From: Acidobacteriota bacterium
GTDB lineage: Bacteria; Acidobacteriota; Terriglobia; Bryobacterales; UBA6623
Reading direction: 5' to 3'
DNA: 36,522 nt
NCBI GenBank assembly: GCA_027592785.1
Contig: JAQCLD010000039.1
Span: 1-36,522, forward strand
How positions within the stretch are numbered: the stretch's first letter is position 1; the number at the start of each line of letters is the position of its first letter. Under the pieces are notes generated by a model, which searched no databases, was not told the origin of the DNA, and saw only the letters and a list, made by a program, of their open reading frames with translations. Position numbers and translations under genes: made by a program. Shown piece after piece: positions 8,614-17,715 of this stretch.

Positions 8614-8689
8614 TGGAGCGGGAGACGGGACTCGAACCCGCGACATCGACCTTGGCAAGGTCGCACTCTACCAACTGAGTTACTCCCGC
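8614..8689 (-). tRNA. tRNA-Gly (anticodon GCC)
   Basis: On the minus strand the acceptor GCGGGAG (8683-8689) pairs with CTCCCGC (8618-8624). The anticodon stem-loop GACCTTGCCAAGGTC exposes GCC. The T loop GGTTCGAGTCC is standard, the discriminator is U, and CCA is encoded at 8614-8616. It is the first gene of a two-tRNA transcript with tRNA-Cys. Confidence 0.97.
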
Positions 8690-8701
8690 TTCTAACTCTC
8701 A

Positions 8702-8731
8702 ACTCTAGCGACGAGTTAGGATCATTGTCAA
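8702..8731 (-). promoter_or_regulatory. Promoter of the tRNA-Gly/tRNA-Cys transcript
   Basis: On the minus strand a perfect TTGACA (8726-8731) is followed after 18 bases by TAGAGT (8702-8707). The predicted start near 8695 is just upstream of the tRNA-Gly 5' end at 8689. An overlapping AACTC/GAGTT dyad surrounds the -10 element. Confidence 0.55.
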
Positions 8732-8882
8732 TTGTCCCGGACCCTCCGCGGCCCCGTCCAGCGGGTACTATGGTTCCCGAGTTCGGTTCCGGCTGCGACC
8801 CTACGCGGCCCGCCTTTATATGTGAGAGGTGCAGTCGGCGAATCTGCTTCTCGCCCCCGGAATGAGCCGCCGAGCGAGCGAG

Positions 8883-9911
8883 TTAGTCGCTGTCGGCGGC
8901 CATTCTCTCGGCGTAATTTGACTCGTAGTATTGGCGATAGGCTCCGCTGCGAACGCGCTCAACCCAAGCGGAATTCTCTTGGTACCAGCGAATCGTTTCT
9001 GCTAGTCCCTGCTCAAACTCCATCTGGGGCGCCCAGCCTGTCTCGGTCATCAGCTTTTCACTGGTGATGGCGTAACGGCGGTCGTGCCCGGGTCTGTCTT
9101 GGACGTAGCGGATCAGGCTCTCGGTCTTGCCGGTCGCTGCCAGAATCTTGTGGACCACGTCGATGTTGGGCAGGTCTTTCGAGCCGCCCACGTTGTAAAT
9201 TTCTCCGGCCTTGCCGCGCTCCAGCACGGCGCGAATCGCTCGGCAGTGATCGTCCACATACAGCCAATCGCGGATCTGCATGCCGTCGCCGTAAACGGGC
9301 AGCGGCTTGTCCTCGAGAGCGTTGGCGATCATCAGCGGAATCAGCTTCTCGGGGAACTGATAGGGCCCATAGTTGTTCGAAGCCCGCGTCACCAATACGG
9401 GCATCTTGTAGGTCGTCCAATAAGACAACGCCAACATGTCCGAACCAGCCTTTGACGCCGAGTACGGGCTGCTCGCGCGCAGCGGCGCCGACTCATCGGC
9501 CTCGTTAGGCTCGTCAATGCTGCCGTAAACCTCGTCGGTCGAGACGTGCACGAAACGCTTCACGCCCGCTTTCTTGGCAGCTTCGAGCAGATGGAACGTC
9601 CCAACGAAGTTCGTGTCGATCACCGGCTTGGGCGAAAGGATGCTGCGGTCGACATGTGACTCGGCCGCGAAGTGAACAATGGCGTCCGGCGCGGCTTCTT
9701 CGACGGTCTGTGAGACAGCCTCGGCGTTGCGCAAATCGACGTGCGCCAGTTTGTAGCGCGAGTCGGCTGAGACCGATTCCAGATTCTCCAGGTTGCCCGC
9801 GTAAGTGAGGGCGTCGAGGTTGACGATCTGGACCGCGGAATCCTCGGCTAACAACAATCGAATGAAGGCCGAACCGATAAAGCCCGCACCGCCCGTGACT
9901 AGCAGTTTCAT
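8883..9911 (-). CDS. rfbB: dTDP-glucose 4,6-dehydratase
   Basis: Also called RmlB, this cytoplasmic NAD-dependent enzyme makes dTDP-4-keto-6-deoxyglucose for deoxysugars of cell-surface polysaccharides. The 342-residue protein is of normal length. It shows the Rossmann motif GGAGFIG (7-13), the family-specific Thr-Asp-Glu triad (125-127) and YSASK with catalytic Tyr150 and Lys154 of the short-chain dehydrogenase/reductase fold. NNYGPYQFPEKLIPL and RDWLYVDDH are typical RmlB segments. The other rml genes are not in this window, so it stands alone. An AGGAG sits almost directly against the ATG, which is unusually close, but the N-terminus matches the family. Confidence 0.95.
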   Translation of the reverse strand: MKLLVTGGAGFIGSAFIRLLLAEDSAVQIVNLDALTYAGNLENLESVSADSRYKLAHVDLRNAEAVSQTVEEAAPDAIVHFAAESHVDRSILSPKPVIDTNFVGTFHLLEAAKKAGVKRFVHVSTDEVYGSIDEPNEADESAPLRASSPYSASKAGSDMLALSYWTTYKMPVLVTRASNNYGPYQFPEKLIPLMIANALEDKPLPVYGDGMQIRDWLYVDDHCRAIRAVLERGKAGEIYNVGGSKDLPNIDVVHKILAATGKTESLIRYVQDRPGHDRRYAITSEKLMTETGWAPQMEFEQGLAETIRWYQENSAWVERVRSGAYRQYYESNYAERMAADSD

Positions 9912-9970
9912 CTCCTATCATTAGAGCGTCGAAGCGAGCGGGCGTCTACCCCGCCCGCGTAGGAGACGCG

Positions 9971-10495
9971 ATGTTTGAACGCTATACCGAGAAAGCGCGC
10001 GGAGTGATTTTCTTGGCTCGATTCGAAACGAGCAGGTTCGGCACTGCAGAGATAGAGACCGAACACGTTCTGCTCGGCCTACTTAGCCAGGACAAGGCCC
10101 TACTCGACCGGCTGCTGGGAACCGCTGTCGATGTGGCGCCCATCGCTGCGCGAATCAGCGACCGCACACCGATGGGCGAGGAGGGGCAGCTCTTCGCCGA
10201 CGTGCCTCTTCCCGTAGACCTCGAGTCCTTGCTCCAACAGATCAGGGATCAAAGTTCAGCGGGTGAAAAGATACCCGTCGCTAGGGACGTCGCTCTCAGC
10301 ACCGAATGCAAGCGCGTGCTGATGTTTACGGCTGAAGAGGCGAACCAGCTGGACCACAAGCATATCGACACCGAACACCTGCTCCTTGGGCTTTTGCTGG
10401 AACACGGTTGCTTCGCTGCCGAAATCCTCCGAGGACTCGGCTTCAGCCTCGAAAAGGTGCGAGAGGACCTAGCGAAGCGATCGAACGAAACTTAA
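9971..10495 (+). CDS. Orphan Clp N-domain protein (ClpC N-domain without ATPase)
   Basis: A 174-residue protein made only of the double Clp_N repeat: first repeat about residues 3-75, second about 95-170 ([15 protein letters not shown]). Its first residues, [10 protein letters not shown], are identical to those of the full ClpC encoded 104 bases downstream, so it probably arose by duplication of the clpC 5' part. There is no Walker motif. In ClpC this domain binds adaptors and substrates; a free copy could act as an adaptor, decoy or regulator of the neighbouring ATPase. That role is inference. AGGAGA precedes the ATG at good spacing. The linker between repeats is longer and more divergent than in ClpC. 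Confidence 0.88.
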   Translation: MFERYTEKARGVIFLARFETSRFGTAEIETEHVLLGLLSQDKALLDRLLGTAVDVAPIAARISDRTPMGEEGQLFADVPLPVDLESLLQQIRDQSSAGEKIPVARDVALSTECKRVLMFTAEEANQLDHKHIDTEHLLLGLLLEHGCFAAEILRGLGFSLEKVREDLAKRSNET

Positions 10496-10501
10496 GGCAT
10501 G

Positions 10502-10591
10502 GAAGTACTCCCTCAGAAGTACTAGAGGGCTATATGGACATCGGCAACCTGCTGATATGATGAAACCAGAGTTGAAGGTCCTCGTTTCAAC
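10502..10591 (+). promoter_or_regulatory. Structured clpN-clpC intergenic region with candidate promoter
   Basis: Two GAAGTACT direct repeats lie at 10502-10509 and 10516-10523, inside a CCCTC/GAGGG dyad (10510-10514, 10525-10529). A TGGACA (10535-10540) and TATGAT (10556-10561) with a 15-base spacer could be a promoter. Nested inverted repeats TGAAAC/GTTTCA (10561-10566, 10584-10589) and GTTGAA/TTCAAC (10571-10576, 10586-10591) lie just before clpC. None matches the CIRCE or CtsR boxes I know. Confidence 0.35.
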
Positions 10592-10599
10592 GAAATATC

Positions 10600-13098
10600 A
10601 TGTTTGAACGCTACACCGAGAAAGCGCGACGCGTCATCTTCTTCGCTCGGTATGAGGCCAGCCAGTTTGGCAGTCCTTATATCGAAACCGAGCACTTACT
10701 GCTAGGTTTGATTCGCGAAGACAAGGCCCTCGCCAATCGGTTCCTGCGGTCCCATGCCGCGGTCGAGTCGATCCGTAAACAAATCGAAGCCCACACGACG
10801 GTGCGCGAGAAGGTCTCGACCTCGGTCGACCTGCCGCTCAGCCACGAGTGCAAGCGGGTATTGGCCTTCGCCGCTGAAGAAGCGGAACGGCTGAGCCACA
10901 AGCACATCGGCACCGAACACCTGCTGCTCGGCTTGCTGCGCGAAGAGAAATGCTTCGCCGCGGAAATCCTGCACGAACGTGGCCTGCGGCTATCGACCAT
11001 CCGCGACGAGCTGTCTAAGTCGCAGTCCGAGAAACTACTCTCGAACCGCCCCAAGGACAGCTCCATGCTGGCCGAGTTCAGCCGCGACTTAACGCAGTCC
11101 GCGGCCGACAATCTCCTCGACCCGTTGATCGGGCGCGAGAAAGAGGTCGACCGGCTCATCCAGATTCTCTGTCGCCGCACCAAGAACAACCCGGTGCTCA
11201 TCGGCGAACCCGGCGTCGGCAAGACGGCCATCGTCGAAGGCATGGCTCAGCGCATCGCCGACGGCGAAGTGCCGACCTTCCTTGCGGAAAAACGCATCTT
11301 GGCCCTCGATCTATCGCTGATCGTCGCTGGTACCAAGTATCGAGGCCAGTTCGAAGAGCGCCTCAAGACGATCATGAAAGAGCTGATGGAGAATCAAAAC
11401 TCCATCATCTTCATCGATGAGTTGCATACGCTCGTCGGCGCCGGTTCGGCTGAAGGGTCGCTCGACGCAGCGAATATCTTAAAGCCTGCTCTGTCGCGAG
11501 GCGAGGTGCAGTGCATCGGCGCGACGACTCCGGGCGAGTTCCGCAAGTCGATCGAGAAAGACCGTTCGCTCGAACGGCGTTTCCAGTCCGTCAAGGTTGA
11601 GCCGCCCAGTGAGGAAGAAGCCGTCCAGGTGCTGTTCGGCATCAAGGACCGGTACGAGAAGTTCCACGCCATCGCTTACACCGATGAAGCCGTCGAGACT
11701 GCGGTCTACGCCTCGAACCGTTACATCCCCGATCGCTTCTTGCCCGACAAAGCCATCGACATCCTGGACGAAGCCGGCTCGCGCGTCAAACTGCGCCAGA
11801 CGACCATGCCCGAGGAAGTGGCTGAAGTCCACAAACGCATCAAGTTCATCGTGCACCGGATGGAGAACGCGATCGCGAACCACGAGTTCGAAAAGGCGCG
11901 TTTCTACTCCGACGAAGAGCGCAAGGAACGCGAGAACCTACGCCAGTTGCGGGAACAGTACAACGTTGACGAGAACGCCACGGCCGTCGTCACCAAAGAC
12001 GACATCGAAGACGTGGTCGCTCATTGGACCGGCGTCCCCATGACTTCCATCAAGGAAGAGGAGATGACCAAGCTGCTGCGCATGGAAGACGAGTTGCACA
12101 AGCGCATCGTCAGCCAAAAGAGCGCTATATCGGCCTTGTCGCGGGCGATCCGCCGCAGCCGCGCGGGACTCAAGTCCGACAAGCGGCCCGCGGGTTCGTT
12201 CCTGTTCCTGGGCCCGACGGGCGTCGGCAAAACCGAAGTGGCCCGCGCATTGGCAGACTTCTTGCTAGGTTCCGAGAAGGCGCTGATCCGCTTCGATATG
12301 TCTGAGTTCATGGAGAAGCACTCGGTCTCCAAGCTCATCGGCTCGCCTCCGGGCTATGTCGGGTTTGAGGAAGGCGGCCAGTTGACCGAGAAGGTCAAAC
12401 GCCAGCCCTACTCGATCATCCTGCTTGACGAAATCGAGAAGGCCCACCCGGATCTATTCAACATCCTCTTGCAGGTCTTTGAAGACGGACAGTTGACCGA
12501 CGGCCTGGGCAACCGCGTCGACTTCAAGAACACGATCATCATCATGACGTCGAATATCGGCGCCCGGCATCTGCAGTCGAAGGCCCCCGTGGGCTTCTCG
12601 GGCGTAGGCACCAAGGAGACGATGGAGTCGAAGTCGGACGGCGAAGTGATGAACGAGGTCAAGCGGGTCTTCAACCCCGAGTTCCTCAACCGTATCGACG
12701 AGGTCATCACGTTCACCAGCCTGAGTGACGAGGACCTGATCCAGATCGTCGGTCTGATGATCGGACTAATCAACCAGAACCTGATCAAGAAGGATCTGCA
12801 GATTCGTCTCACCAAAGAAGCGACGCAGCACATCCTCGATACGACGATTACCGATCGCAGCTACGGCGCGCGGCCCTTACGGCGCGCGCTGCAGAAGTAC
12901 ATCGAAGACCCGATGTCTGAGGCGCTGATCCAAGGTCACCTACCTCGGCCCGCCGAGCTGGAGATCTACCTGGAGTCCAACGGTCTCTATTACCGCATCG
13001 TGCCTTCCGACGGCGAAAAGCCGGAGGGCGCCGCGGAAGCAGCCGAAGGCGATACCGCCGTGGCCGTCGGCCAAGGCACTTTGCTGTACGCGTTCTAG
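10600..13098 (+). CDS. clpC: ATP-dependent Clp protease ATPase subunit ClpC
   Basis: A hexameric AAA+ unfoldase that feeds proteins to ClpP. The 832 residues show the full ClpC order. Double Clp_N domain covers about 3-140. The first AAA module has Walker A GEPGVGKT (202-209) and Walker B IIFIDELH (269-276). A short UVR-like middle domain occupies about 403-455. The second module has GPTGVGKT (538-545) and IILLDEIE (606-613), followed by the C-terminal small domain. The short middle domain separates it from ClpB, whose coiled coil is far longer. ctsR and mcsAB are absent here; instead an orphan N-domain gene precedes it. A strong intrinsic terminator follows the stop. Confidence 0.95.
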   Translation: MFERYTEKARRVIFFARYEASQFGSPYIETEHLLLGLIREDKALANRFLRSHAAVESIRKQIEAHTTVREKVSTSVDLPLSHECKRVLAFAAEEAERLSHKHIGTEHLLLGLLREEKCFAAEILHERGLRLSTIRDELSKSQSEKLLSNRPKDSSMLAEFSRDLTQSAADNLLDPLIGREKEVDRLIQILCRRTKNNPVLIGEPGVGKTAIVEGMAQRIADGEVPTFLAEKRILALDLSLIVAGTKYRGQFEERLKTIMKELMENQNSIIFIDELHTLVGAGSAEGSLDAANILKPALSRGEVQCIGATTPGEFRKSIEKDRSLERRFQSVKVEPPSEEEAVQVLFGIKDRYEKFHAIAYTDEAVETAVYASNRYIPDRFLPDKAIDILDEAGSRVKLRQTTMPEEVAEVHKRIKFIVHRMENAIANHEFEKARFYSDEERKERENLRQLREQYNVDENATAVVTKDDIEDVVAHWTGVPMTSIKEEEMTKLLRMEDELHKRIVSQKSAISALSRAIRRSRAGLKSDKRPAGSFLFLGPTGVGKTEVARALADFLLGSEKALIRFDMSEFMEKHSVSKLIGSPPGYVGFEEGGQLTEKVKRQPYSIILLDEIEKAHPDLFNILLQVFEDGQLTDGLGNRVDFKNTIIIMTSNIGARHLQSKAPVGFSGVGTKETMESKSDGEVMNEVKRVFNPEFLNRIDEVITFTSLSDEDLIQIVGLMIGLINQNLIKKDLQIRLTKEATQHILDTTITDRSYGARPLRRALQKYIEDPMSEALIQGHLPRPAELEIYLESNGLYYRIVPSDGEKPEGAAEAAEGDTAVAVGQGTLLYAF

Positions 13099-13117
13099 GG
13101 CGCGGACAACTGAAACC

Positions 13118-13152
13118 AAGAAAGGCCGCGAACTCAGTTCGCGGCCTTTCTT
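13118..13152 (+). terminator. Intrinsic terminator after clpC
   Basis: A perfect 16-pair stem (13118-13133 with 13137-13152) containing GGCCGCGAAC and GTTCGCGGCC closes a TCA loop. The 3' arm ends in CCTTTCTT followed by TA, giving a short T-rich tail. It begins 20 bases after the clpC stop and precedes the padR promoter. Confidence 0.88.
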
Positions 13153-13170
13153 AGTCTCGATTCATACCCC

Positions 13171-13203
13171 TTGACAATCTACCTATTAACCTGTAGATTG
13201 TCA
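13171..13203 (+). promoter_or_regulatory. padR promoter overlapped by an 11-bp inverted repeat operator
   Basis: TTGACA (13171-13176), a 17-base spacer and TAGATT (13194-13199) make a near-consensus promoter. A perfect inverted repeat TGACAATCTAC (13172-13182) / GTAGATTGTCA (13193-13203), separated by 10 bases, covers both promoter boxes. A protein bound there would block RNA polymerase. Autorepression by the PadR protein encoded at 13211 is the simplest reading; PadR proteins bind such dyads. The predicted transcript start near 13206 leaves only about five bases before the ATG. Confidence 0.82.
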
Positions 13204-13210
13204 TAGCATC

Positions 13211-13546
13211 ATGGCGTCGGACAAGAGCGATCTACTCCAGGGCACACTGGACATGCTGATTCTCAAGGTCGTCGCGCTCGGCCCGGTCCACGGATACGCG
13301 ATCTCGAAGCGCATCCAGCAGATCTCCAGCGACGTGCTGCAAGTGCAGCAGGGCTCGCTCTACCCCGCCCTGCACCGTCTCGAAAACCGCGACTGGCTCA
13401 CCGCCGAGTGGAAGCTGACCGAGAGCGGACGCGAGGCCAAGTTCTACAAGCTGACGGCGAGAGGGTGCAAGCAACTTGAGGCGGAGTCTGACAACTGGGA
13501 CCGGCTCTCCGCAGCCGTTTCGCTGATCATGGGCACCACGGAGTAA
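13211..13546 (+). CDS. PadR-family transcriptional regulator (acidobacterial type)
   Basis: A 111-residue winged-helix regulator with the PadR core: LLQGTLDMLILKVVALGPVH as first helices, GYAISKRIQQIS as recognition region, and QGSLYPALHRLE followed by the wing (AEWKLTESGREAKFYKLTARG). The short C-terminal helix probably dimerises. It matches the acidobacterial PadR subgroup that pairs with duplicated permeases, and such a permease gene begins 4 bases after its stop. The two are therefore one operon, almost certainly controlled by the dyad at 13172-13203. The effector is unknown; many relatives answer to membrane stress or toxic compounds. Confidence 0.92.
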   Translation: MASDKSDLLQGTLDMLILKVVALGPVHGYAISKRIQQISSDVLQVQQGSLYPALHRLENRDWLTAEWKLTESGREAKFYKLTARGCKQLEAESDNWDRLSAAVSLIMGTTE

Positions 13547-13550
13547 AGCC

Positions 13551-16142
13551 ATGCGACGCTGGTTCCGCAGTCGCAACGAGGAACGCCTCGATCAAGAGTT
13601 GCGCTATCACTTCGACAAACAGGTCGAGGAGTACGTCGCCTCCGGGCTATCGCCCGAGGAAGCCCGCCGCAAGGCCCGTCTCGAGTTCGGCCATCTCGAC
13701 GAAGTCAAAGAAGAGTGCCGCGACATCCGCCCCTTCGCGTGGTTGGATGGCCTGCGCCGCGACGTTCGTTTCGCTCTGCGGTTGTTCGCGCGCTCGCCGG
13801 GCTTCAGTGCGGTCTGCCTCGTCACCTTGGCGCTCGGCATCGGCGCGAATGGGGCCATCTTTAGCGTCATCAATCAGCTGGTGTTGACGCCCCCTGCCTT
13901 TCCGCAGCCTGACCGGGTGATCGCCATCCAACAGGACGCTCGGCATTTGCACGGCAATCCGCAAGCGCTGTTCAGCGCACCAGAGGTTCCGTTCTATGCG
14001 CAGCGCAGGACCTTTCGCACAATCAGCGACGTGGCCATTGCGCAACTGGCGACTTCGGAACTACGGGAAGGAGAGCCGGAAGACCTTTGGTCCGTCTTCG
14101 TGACTGCGAACTTTCTCGATGTCTTGCGTGTCGAACCGCTACTCGGAAGGTGGTTCAGCGAACAGGATGCTCGCGAGCATGCCGCCTATGTTGTGCTCCC
14201 GCACAGCTTGTGGGCGCGCCGTTTCGGGTCGGACTCCGAGGTAGTCGGTCGCTCGATTCGCCTCAGCTCGTTTGGGCGCGAGTTGTTCACGGTGATTGGG
14301 GTGCTCGACGCGAATCTCGAAGGTCGCTATCCGTTCGAGGACTTTCGACTCTTCCTCTTGCCGCCGGAAGACCGAAGTCTCGACGAGAGGACTGACCCGA
14401 CCGTAACCGTCGCACGACTCGCTGACGGCTTCTCGATTGAAGAGGCCTCCGCGGAACTCATCGCCCGCCAGGCCGCGATGTTCCCTGACAACAACCACAG
14501 CAACGGCGGCAAGCGCATCGTGCTGCGGACCGCGGGAGCACAATCGATCGCGGAGGTGGAGAATGGCCTGTGGGTCGTCGTCTGTGCAGTCGGACTGATC
14601 CTGCTAATCGCTTGCTCCAATCTAGCCGCCCTGTTGCTGACGCGCGGGATGGAACGCAAACACGAGATGGCGATCCGCCGCGGGCTGGGTGCGGCACGAC
14701 GAACGATCGTTTCGCAAACCCTAGCCGAAGTGTTGCTGCTCACTCTCGCTGGCGGCGCGTTGGCGCTTTTGACCGCGTGGGCCAGCATCCGTGGGCTGCA
14801 ATCGATCCGTTTCAACAACCTGCCGGACATCTCGGATGCGGGGCTGAATTGGTCGGTCGTGGCTTGCTGCTTTGCGCTAGCGCTGGGGACAGCCCTGCTC
14901 ATCGGACTGCTGCCGGCGTGGCGCGCATCACGCGTCGAAGCCATGGTTGGGCTGCGCATACACCCGGCGACTCCGCATGCGGGCGACAGGCGGACTCGGG
15001 ACTTGTTGGTTGTAGGACAGATCTCTTTGTCGCTTGTGCTGGTTGCCGGAGCGGGACTCTTGGTGCGTTCTATGGTCTTGTTGCTGTCAATCGACCCCGG
15101 CTTTGACGCCGAGAACGTGATTTCTTTGGAAGTGGCGAGCCGTGGCCATCCTGAGGAACAAGTTGCCTTTTGGCGCGAAGTGTTGGCCGCAGCTCGAACC
15201 GTCCCCGGAGTGGAAGCCGCCGCGGCGGTGGACTATGGCCCGCCGGCCCGTACCTATATCAACGAGCGCTACGAGGTCGTGGGCGAGCCGGAGCCGCCAG
15301 CGGGCACAGTACTCCACGCCACGTCGCGTCGGGTCAGCCGCGACTACTTCTCCGTATTGGGAATTGAGCTGATCGCGGGGCGCGGTTTCACTAAAGAAAT
15401 GCAAAGGGACGGGCGGGAATTAGTCGTCAGCCGCGCCTTCGCCGAGCGCCACTGGTCGGTCGACACAGTGTTGGGTCAACGAGTTCGCTTGACGAGTCGA
15501 TCGCCAGATCCTGTGGTTGCAGAAATCATCGGCGTCGTCGAAGACGTGCGCCAGTACACACGGCGGGAGGCGCCGGAGGCGTTGTTCTATCTGCAGATCC
15601 GGCACGCTCATGAGCTGCTGGTCAAGACGGCCGGGCCGCCCCGCGCCTTTGCGGATAGCCTGAAGACCGCGGTTCGCCAAGTCGACCCGACTCAAACATT
15701 CCGCGTTGTCGAGACCATCGCAGAACGGGACTCCAAACAGAACGCGGAGTTGCGGTTCTACATGTACTTGCTGTCGGCGTTTGCAGGGCTCGCTCTATTG
15801 CTGGCGGTCGTCGGACTTTACAGCGTCGCCGCGCAAGCGGCGGTGCGGCGGACGCAGGAGATTGGCCTGCGTATGGCGGTTGGCGCTAGCCGTATTCAAA
15901 TCTTGCTGATGATTGCGAGGCAAGGGCTCGTGCTGGCCGCCGCGGGCATCGCCGTCGGCATGGCGGCTTCCTACGCTCTGAGCACGTACCTCGAAAGTTG
16001 GCTATACGAAATTACTCCGACCGACCCGCTGACGTTCGCCGCAGCGGCAGGCATACTGGCCTTGGTCGCCTGGTGTGCAACGGTCATCCCAGCCTGGCGC
16101 GCAGCGCGTCTCGATCCCATGAAGGCGCTGCGCTACGAGTAG
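13551..16142 (+). CDS. Duplicated MacB/FtsX-type ABC permease (ADOP family)
   Basis: An 863-residue inner-membrane protein of the acidobacterial duplicated orphan permease type. It opens with a cytoplasmic prefix (about 1-65, LDQELRYHFDKQVEEY and LSPEEARRKA), then a membrane helix at about 83-105 and a MacB-like periplasmic domain to about 340. Three membrane helices with ERKHEMAIRRGLGA follow. A second half repeats the plan from about 475, ending in FtsX helices (RRTQEIGLRMAVGAS; final RLDPMKALRYE). It has no ATP-binding cassette and none is encoded nearby, hence 'orphan'. MacB relatives move peptides, antibiotics or lipoproteins across the envelope; the cargo here is unknown. It is co-transcribed with padR and converges on the next gene with a 5-base gap. 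Confidence 0.92.
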   Translation: MRRWFRSRNEERLDQELRYHFDKQVEEYVASGLSPEEARRKARLEFGHLDEVKEECRDIRPFAWLDGLRRDVRFALRLFARSPGFSAVCLVTLALGIGANGAIFSVINQLVLTPPAFPQPDRVIAIQQDARHLHGNPQALFSAPEVPFYAQRRTFRTISDVAIAQLATSELREGEPEDLWSVFVTANFLDVLRVEPLLGRWFSEQDAREHAAYVVLPHSLWARRFGSDSEVVGRSIRLSSFGRELFTVIGVLDANLEGRYPFEDFRLFLLPPEDRSLDERTDPTVTVARLADGFSIEEASAELIARQAAMFPDNNHSNGGKRIVLRTAGAQSIAEVENGLWVVVCAVGLILLIACSNLAALLLTRGMERKHEMAIRRGLGAARRTIVSQTLAEVLLLTLAGGALALLTAWASIRGLQSIRFNNLPDISDAGLNWSVVACCFALALGTALLIGLLPAWRASRVEAMVGLRIHPATPHAGDRRTRDLLVVGQISLSLVLVAGAGLLVRSMVLLLSIDPGFDAENVISLEVASRGHPEEQVAFWREVLAAARTVPGVEAAAAVDYGPPARTYINERYEVVGEPEPPAGTVLHATSRRVSRDYFSVLGIELIAGRGFTKEMQRDGRELVVSRAFAERHWSVDTVLGQRVRLTSRSPDPVVAEIIGVVEDVRQYTRREAPEALFYLQIRHAHELLVKTAGPPRAFADSLKTAVRQVDPTQTFRVVETIAERDSKQNAELRFYMYLLSAFAGLALLLAVVGLYSVAAQAAVRRTQEIGLRMAVGASRIQILLMIARQGLVLAAAGIAVGMAASYALSTYLESWLYEITPTDPLTFAAAAGILALVAWCATVIPAWRAARLDPMKALRYE

Positions 16143-16147
16143 CCAGA

Positions 16148-17563
16148 TTAGGGATCGCGGCGATGCCGCACGACTTCGAGGTCCTGGCCGTGGTCGCGCA
16201 GCACGAGGTCGTATTCCTTGAATCGCGCGTCGGCGTCTTCATCGCTAACGTTTAGGCCGGGGATGTAAATCCCCGTCTCGTAGCGACTGCAAAGTAAATG
16301 CGCGATGAATAGCGGATGGTAACGGTCGTTACCGAAGCGTGTGTCGAGCACCAACACGCTGTTGCTTTCGCACAGTCCGGGTATATGCGCGTAATCATCG
16401 ATGGCGTCCCGCACCTGCTCCCACTGCGCGCCGGCCTGTTGGATGGAAGGCCGGTGTCCCATGTCGTTCCATTGCGCAAGGGCCCAAAACGCGGCAACCA
16501 CGACGACCGCAAATGGCTTGGCTTTCTCCGGAACTTTTAGGCGATCCACCGTCTCCGCCGTAACTGAGCCGAGCACGATAGCGACGCCGATCCAGGTGAC
16601 GTACAACGCCGAGAACGGTCGGCCGCCGATCGCCAGAATCGGCCAGGGCGTGATCAGAGCCCACAGCAGGCCGAACAGCGCCGCCTTGGTTCGACACGCC
16701 AATGCCACGGCGACGAAAAGGGTCAAGATCACCGCAACCGTAACAACGCTAATCGTGGCTGTCGAGGCCAACGTTGCCTCGGCCAACTGCTGCTGGGCCG
16801 CAGCGACGAGACGCGCGAAGTCAACGGACGGCTGGTAGCTGCGATGTTCGTAGAGTGGACTGCCCAGGGCGATCTTGCCGCGCCAGGCGACAAAGGACAT
16901 TCCCAGCAACACACCGGGCCAAGCGAAATTTCGCCAGGCCAGCGGCCTGCTGAATACCGCCTCATAGGCCATTAGCACGACCGCCAAGGTGAGCCCCATC
17001 TCTTTGGAGTTCACCGTTGCCGCCCACAGCAAGTAGAGAATCGCCGCGTCCCGCAGCCGCAATGGGCCGTGCCGCCGCCGCTGGTGGTAGAACAGCAAGG
17101 TTGCGGCGAAGAGCGCACCGCACAGCGGATCGTAAACGTAGGCGTTCTCGGAGTAGATATGCAGAAATCCCGAATGGAACACGAGGAAGATCGGCGCGAA
17201 AGCGGCGGCCGTCGCACGCCCGTCCAACTCTTTGACTAAGCGGTACAAAGCGACACAGCCGAGCAGCAAAATGCCATACGTAACAACCCGGTAAGAGATC
17301 GGATCAAATCCGACTGCTTCGAACAAGGAGACGTAGAGCGCCGCGCCGGCAGGCCGGAAGACGGTCGTGAATGGAAATAGATTGGCGAGAAGCAGGCGAG
17401 CGAACGGCTCGCGCATGCCGAAGTGCAAGTTCATTAAGTCGTCTTGACTCAACGAGATAAACACTCCTTCATAACCCAGTCCGAACAGCAAGGCCAGCAC
17501 ACAAAACGCGCAGAGGGCACACGTCCGCCGCTCCGCTGACGCGGCGAGATTTCGCTGAAGCAT
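16148..17563 (-). CDS. Polytopic membrane protein, GT39-like glycosyltransferase fold
   Basis: A protein of 471 residues when started at the ATG at 17563, which has AGGAAG seven bases upstream; the longer frame to 17650 has no such site. It has about ten membrane segments and a C-terminal soluble part. SQDDLMNLHFG after the first helix resembles the first-loop acidic motif of GT-C (Pmt/ArnT-like) enzymes that use polyprenyl-linked sugars, and the FRPAG and SENAYVYDPLC segments fit periplasmic loops. The C-terminus (VLVLDTRFGND, YETGIYIPGL) looks like a small soluble domain. The donor and acceptor are unknown. Divergent from the gene at 17716. Confidence 0.7.
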   Translation of the reverse strand: MLQRNLAASAERRTCALCAFCVLALLFGLGYEGVFISLSQDDLMNLHFGMREPFARLLLANLFPFTTVFRPAGAALYVSLFEAVGFDPISYRVVTYGILLLGCVALYRLVKELDGRATAAAFAPIFLVFHSGFLHIYSENAYVYDPLCGALFAATLLFYHQRRRHGPLRLRDAAILYLLWAATVNSKEMGLTLAVVLMAYEAVFSRPLAWRNFAWPGVLLGMSFVAWRGKIALGSPLYEHRSYQPSVDFARLVAAAQQQLAEATLASTATISVVTVAVILTLFVAVALACRTKAALFGLLWALITPWPILAIGGRPFSALYVTWIGVAIVLGSVTAETVDRLKVPEKAKPFAVVVVAAFWALAQWNDMGHRPSIQQAGAQWEQVRDAIDDYAHIPGLCESNSVLVLDTRFGNDRYHPLFIAHLLCSRYETGIYIPGLNVSDEDADARFKEYDLVLRDHGQDLEVVRHRRDP

Positions 17564-17715
17564 CGGATCTTCCTGATGGCGGGTGCGGGTTTCGGGCGCA
17601 CCGTGGGACAAACGCGGCGGGTACTCTAAGCACCGCAATGGCCGTTCCAATCGCCCAGAGTTGAAGTCAGGCCGGAAGTTTGTTGTAATGCACTTTGTTC
17701 GACTGAGGTATTGCC

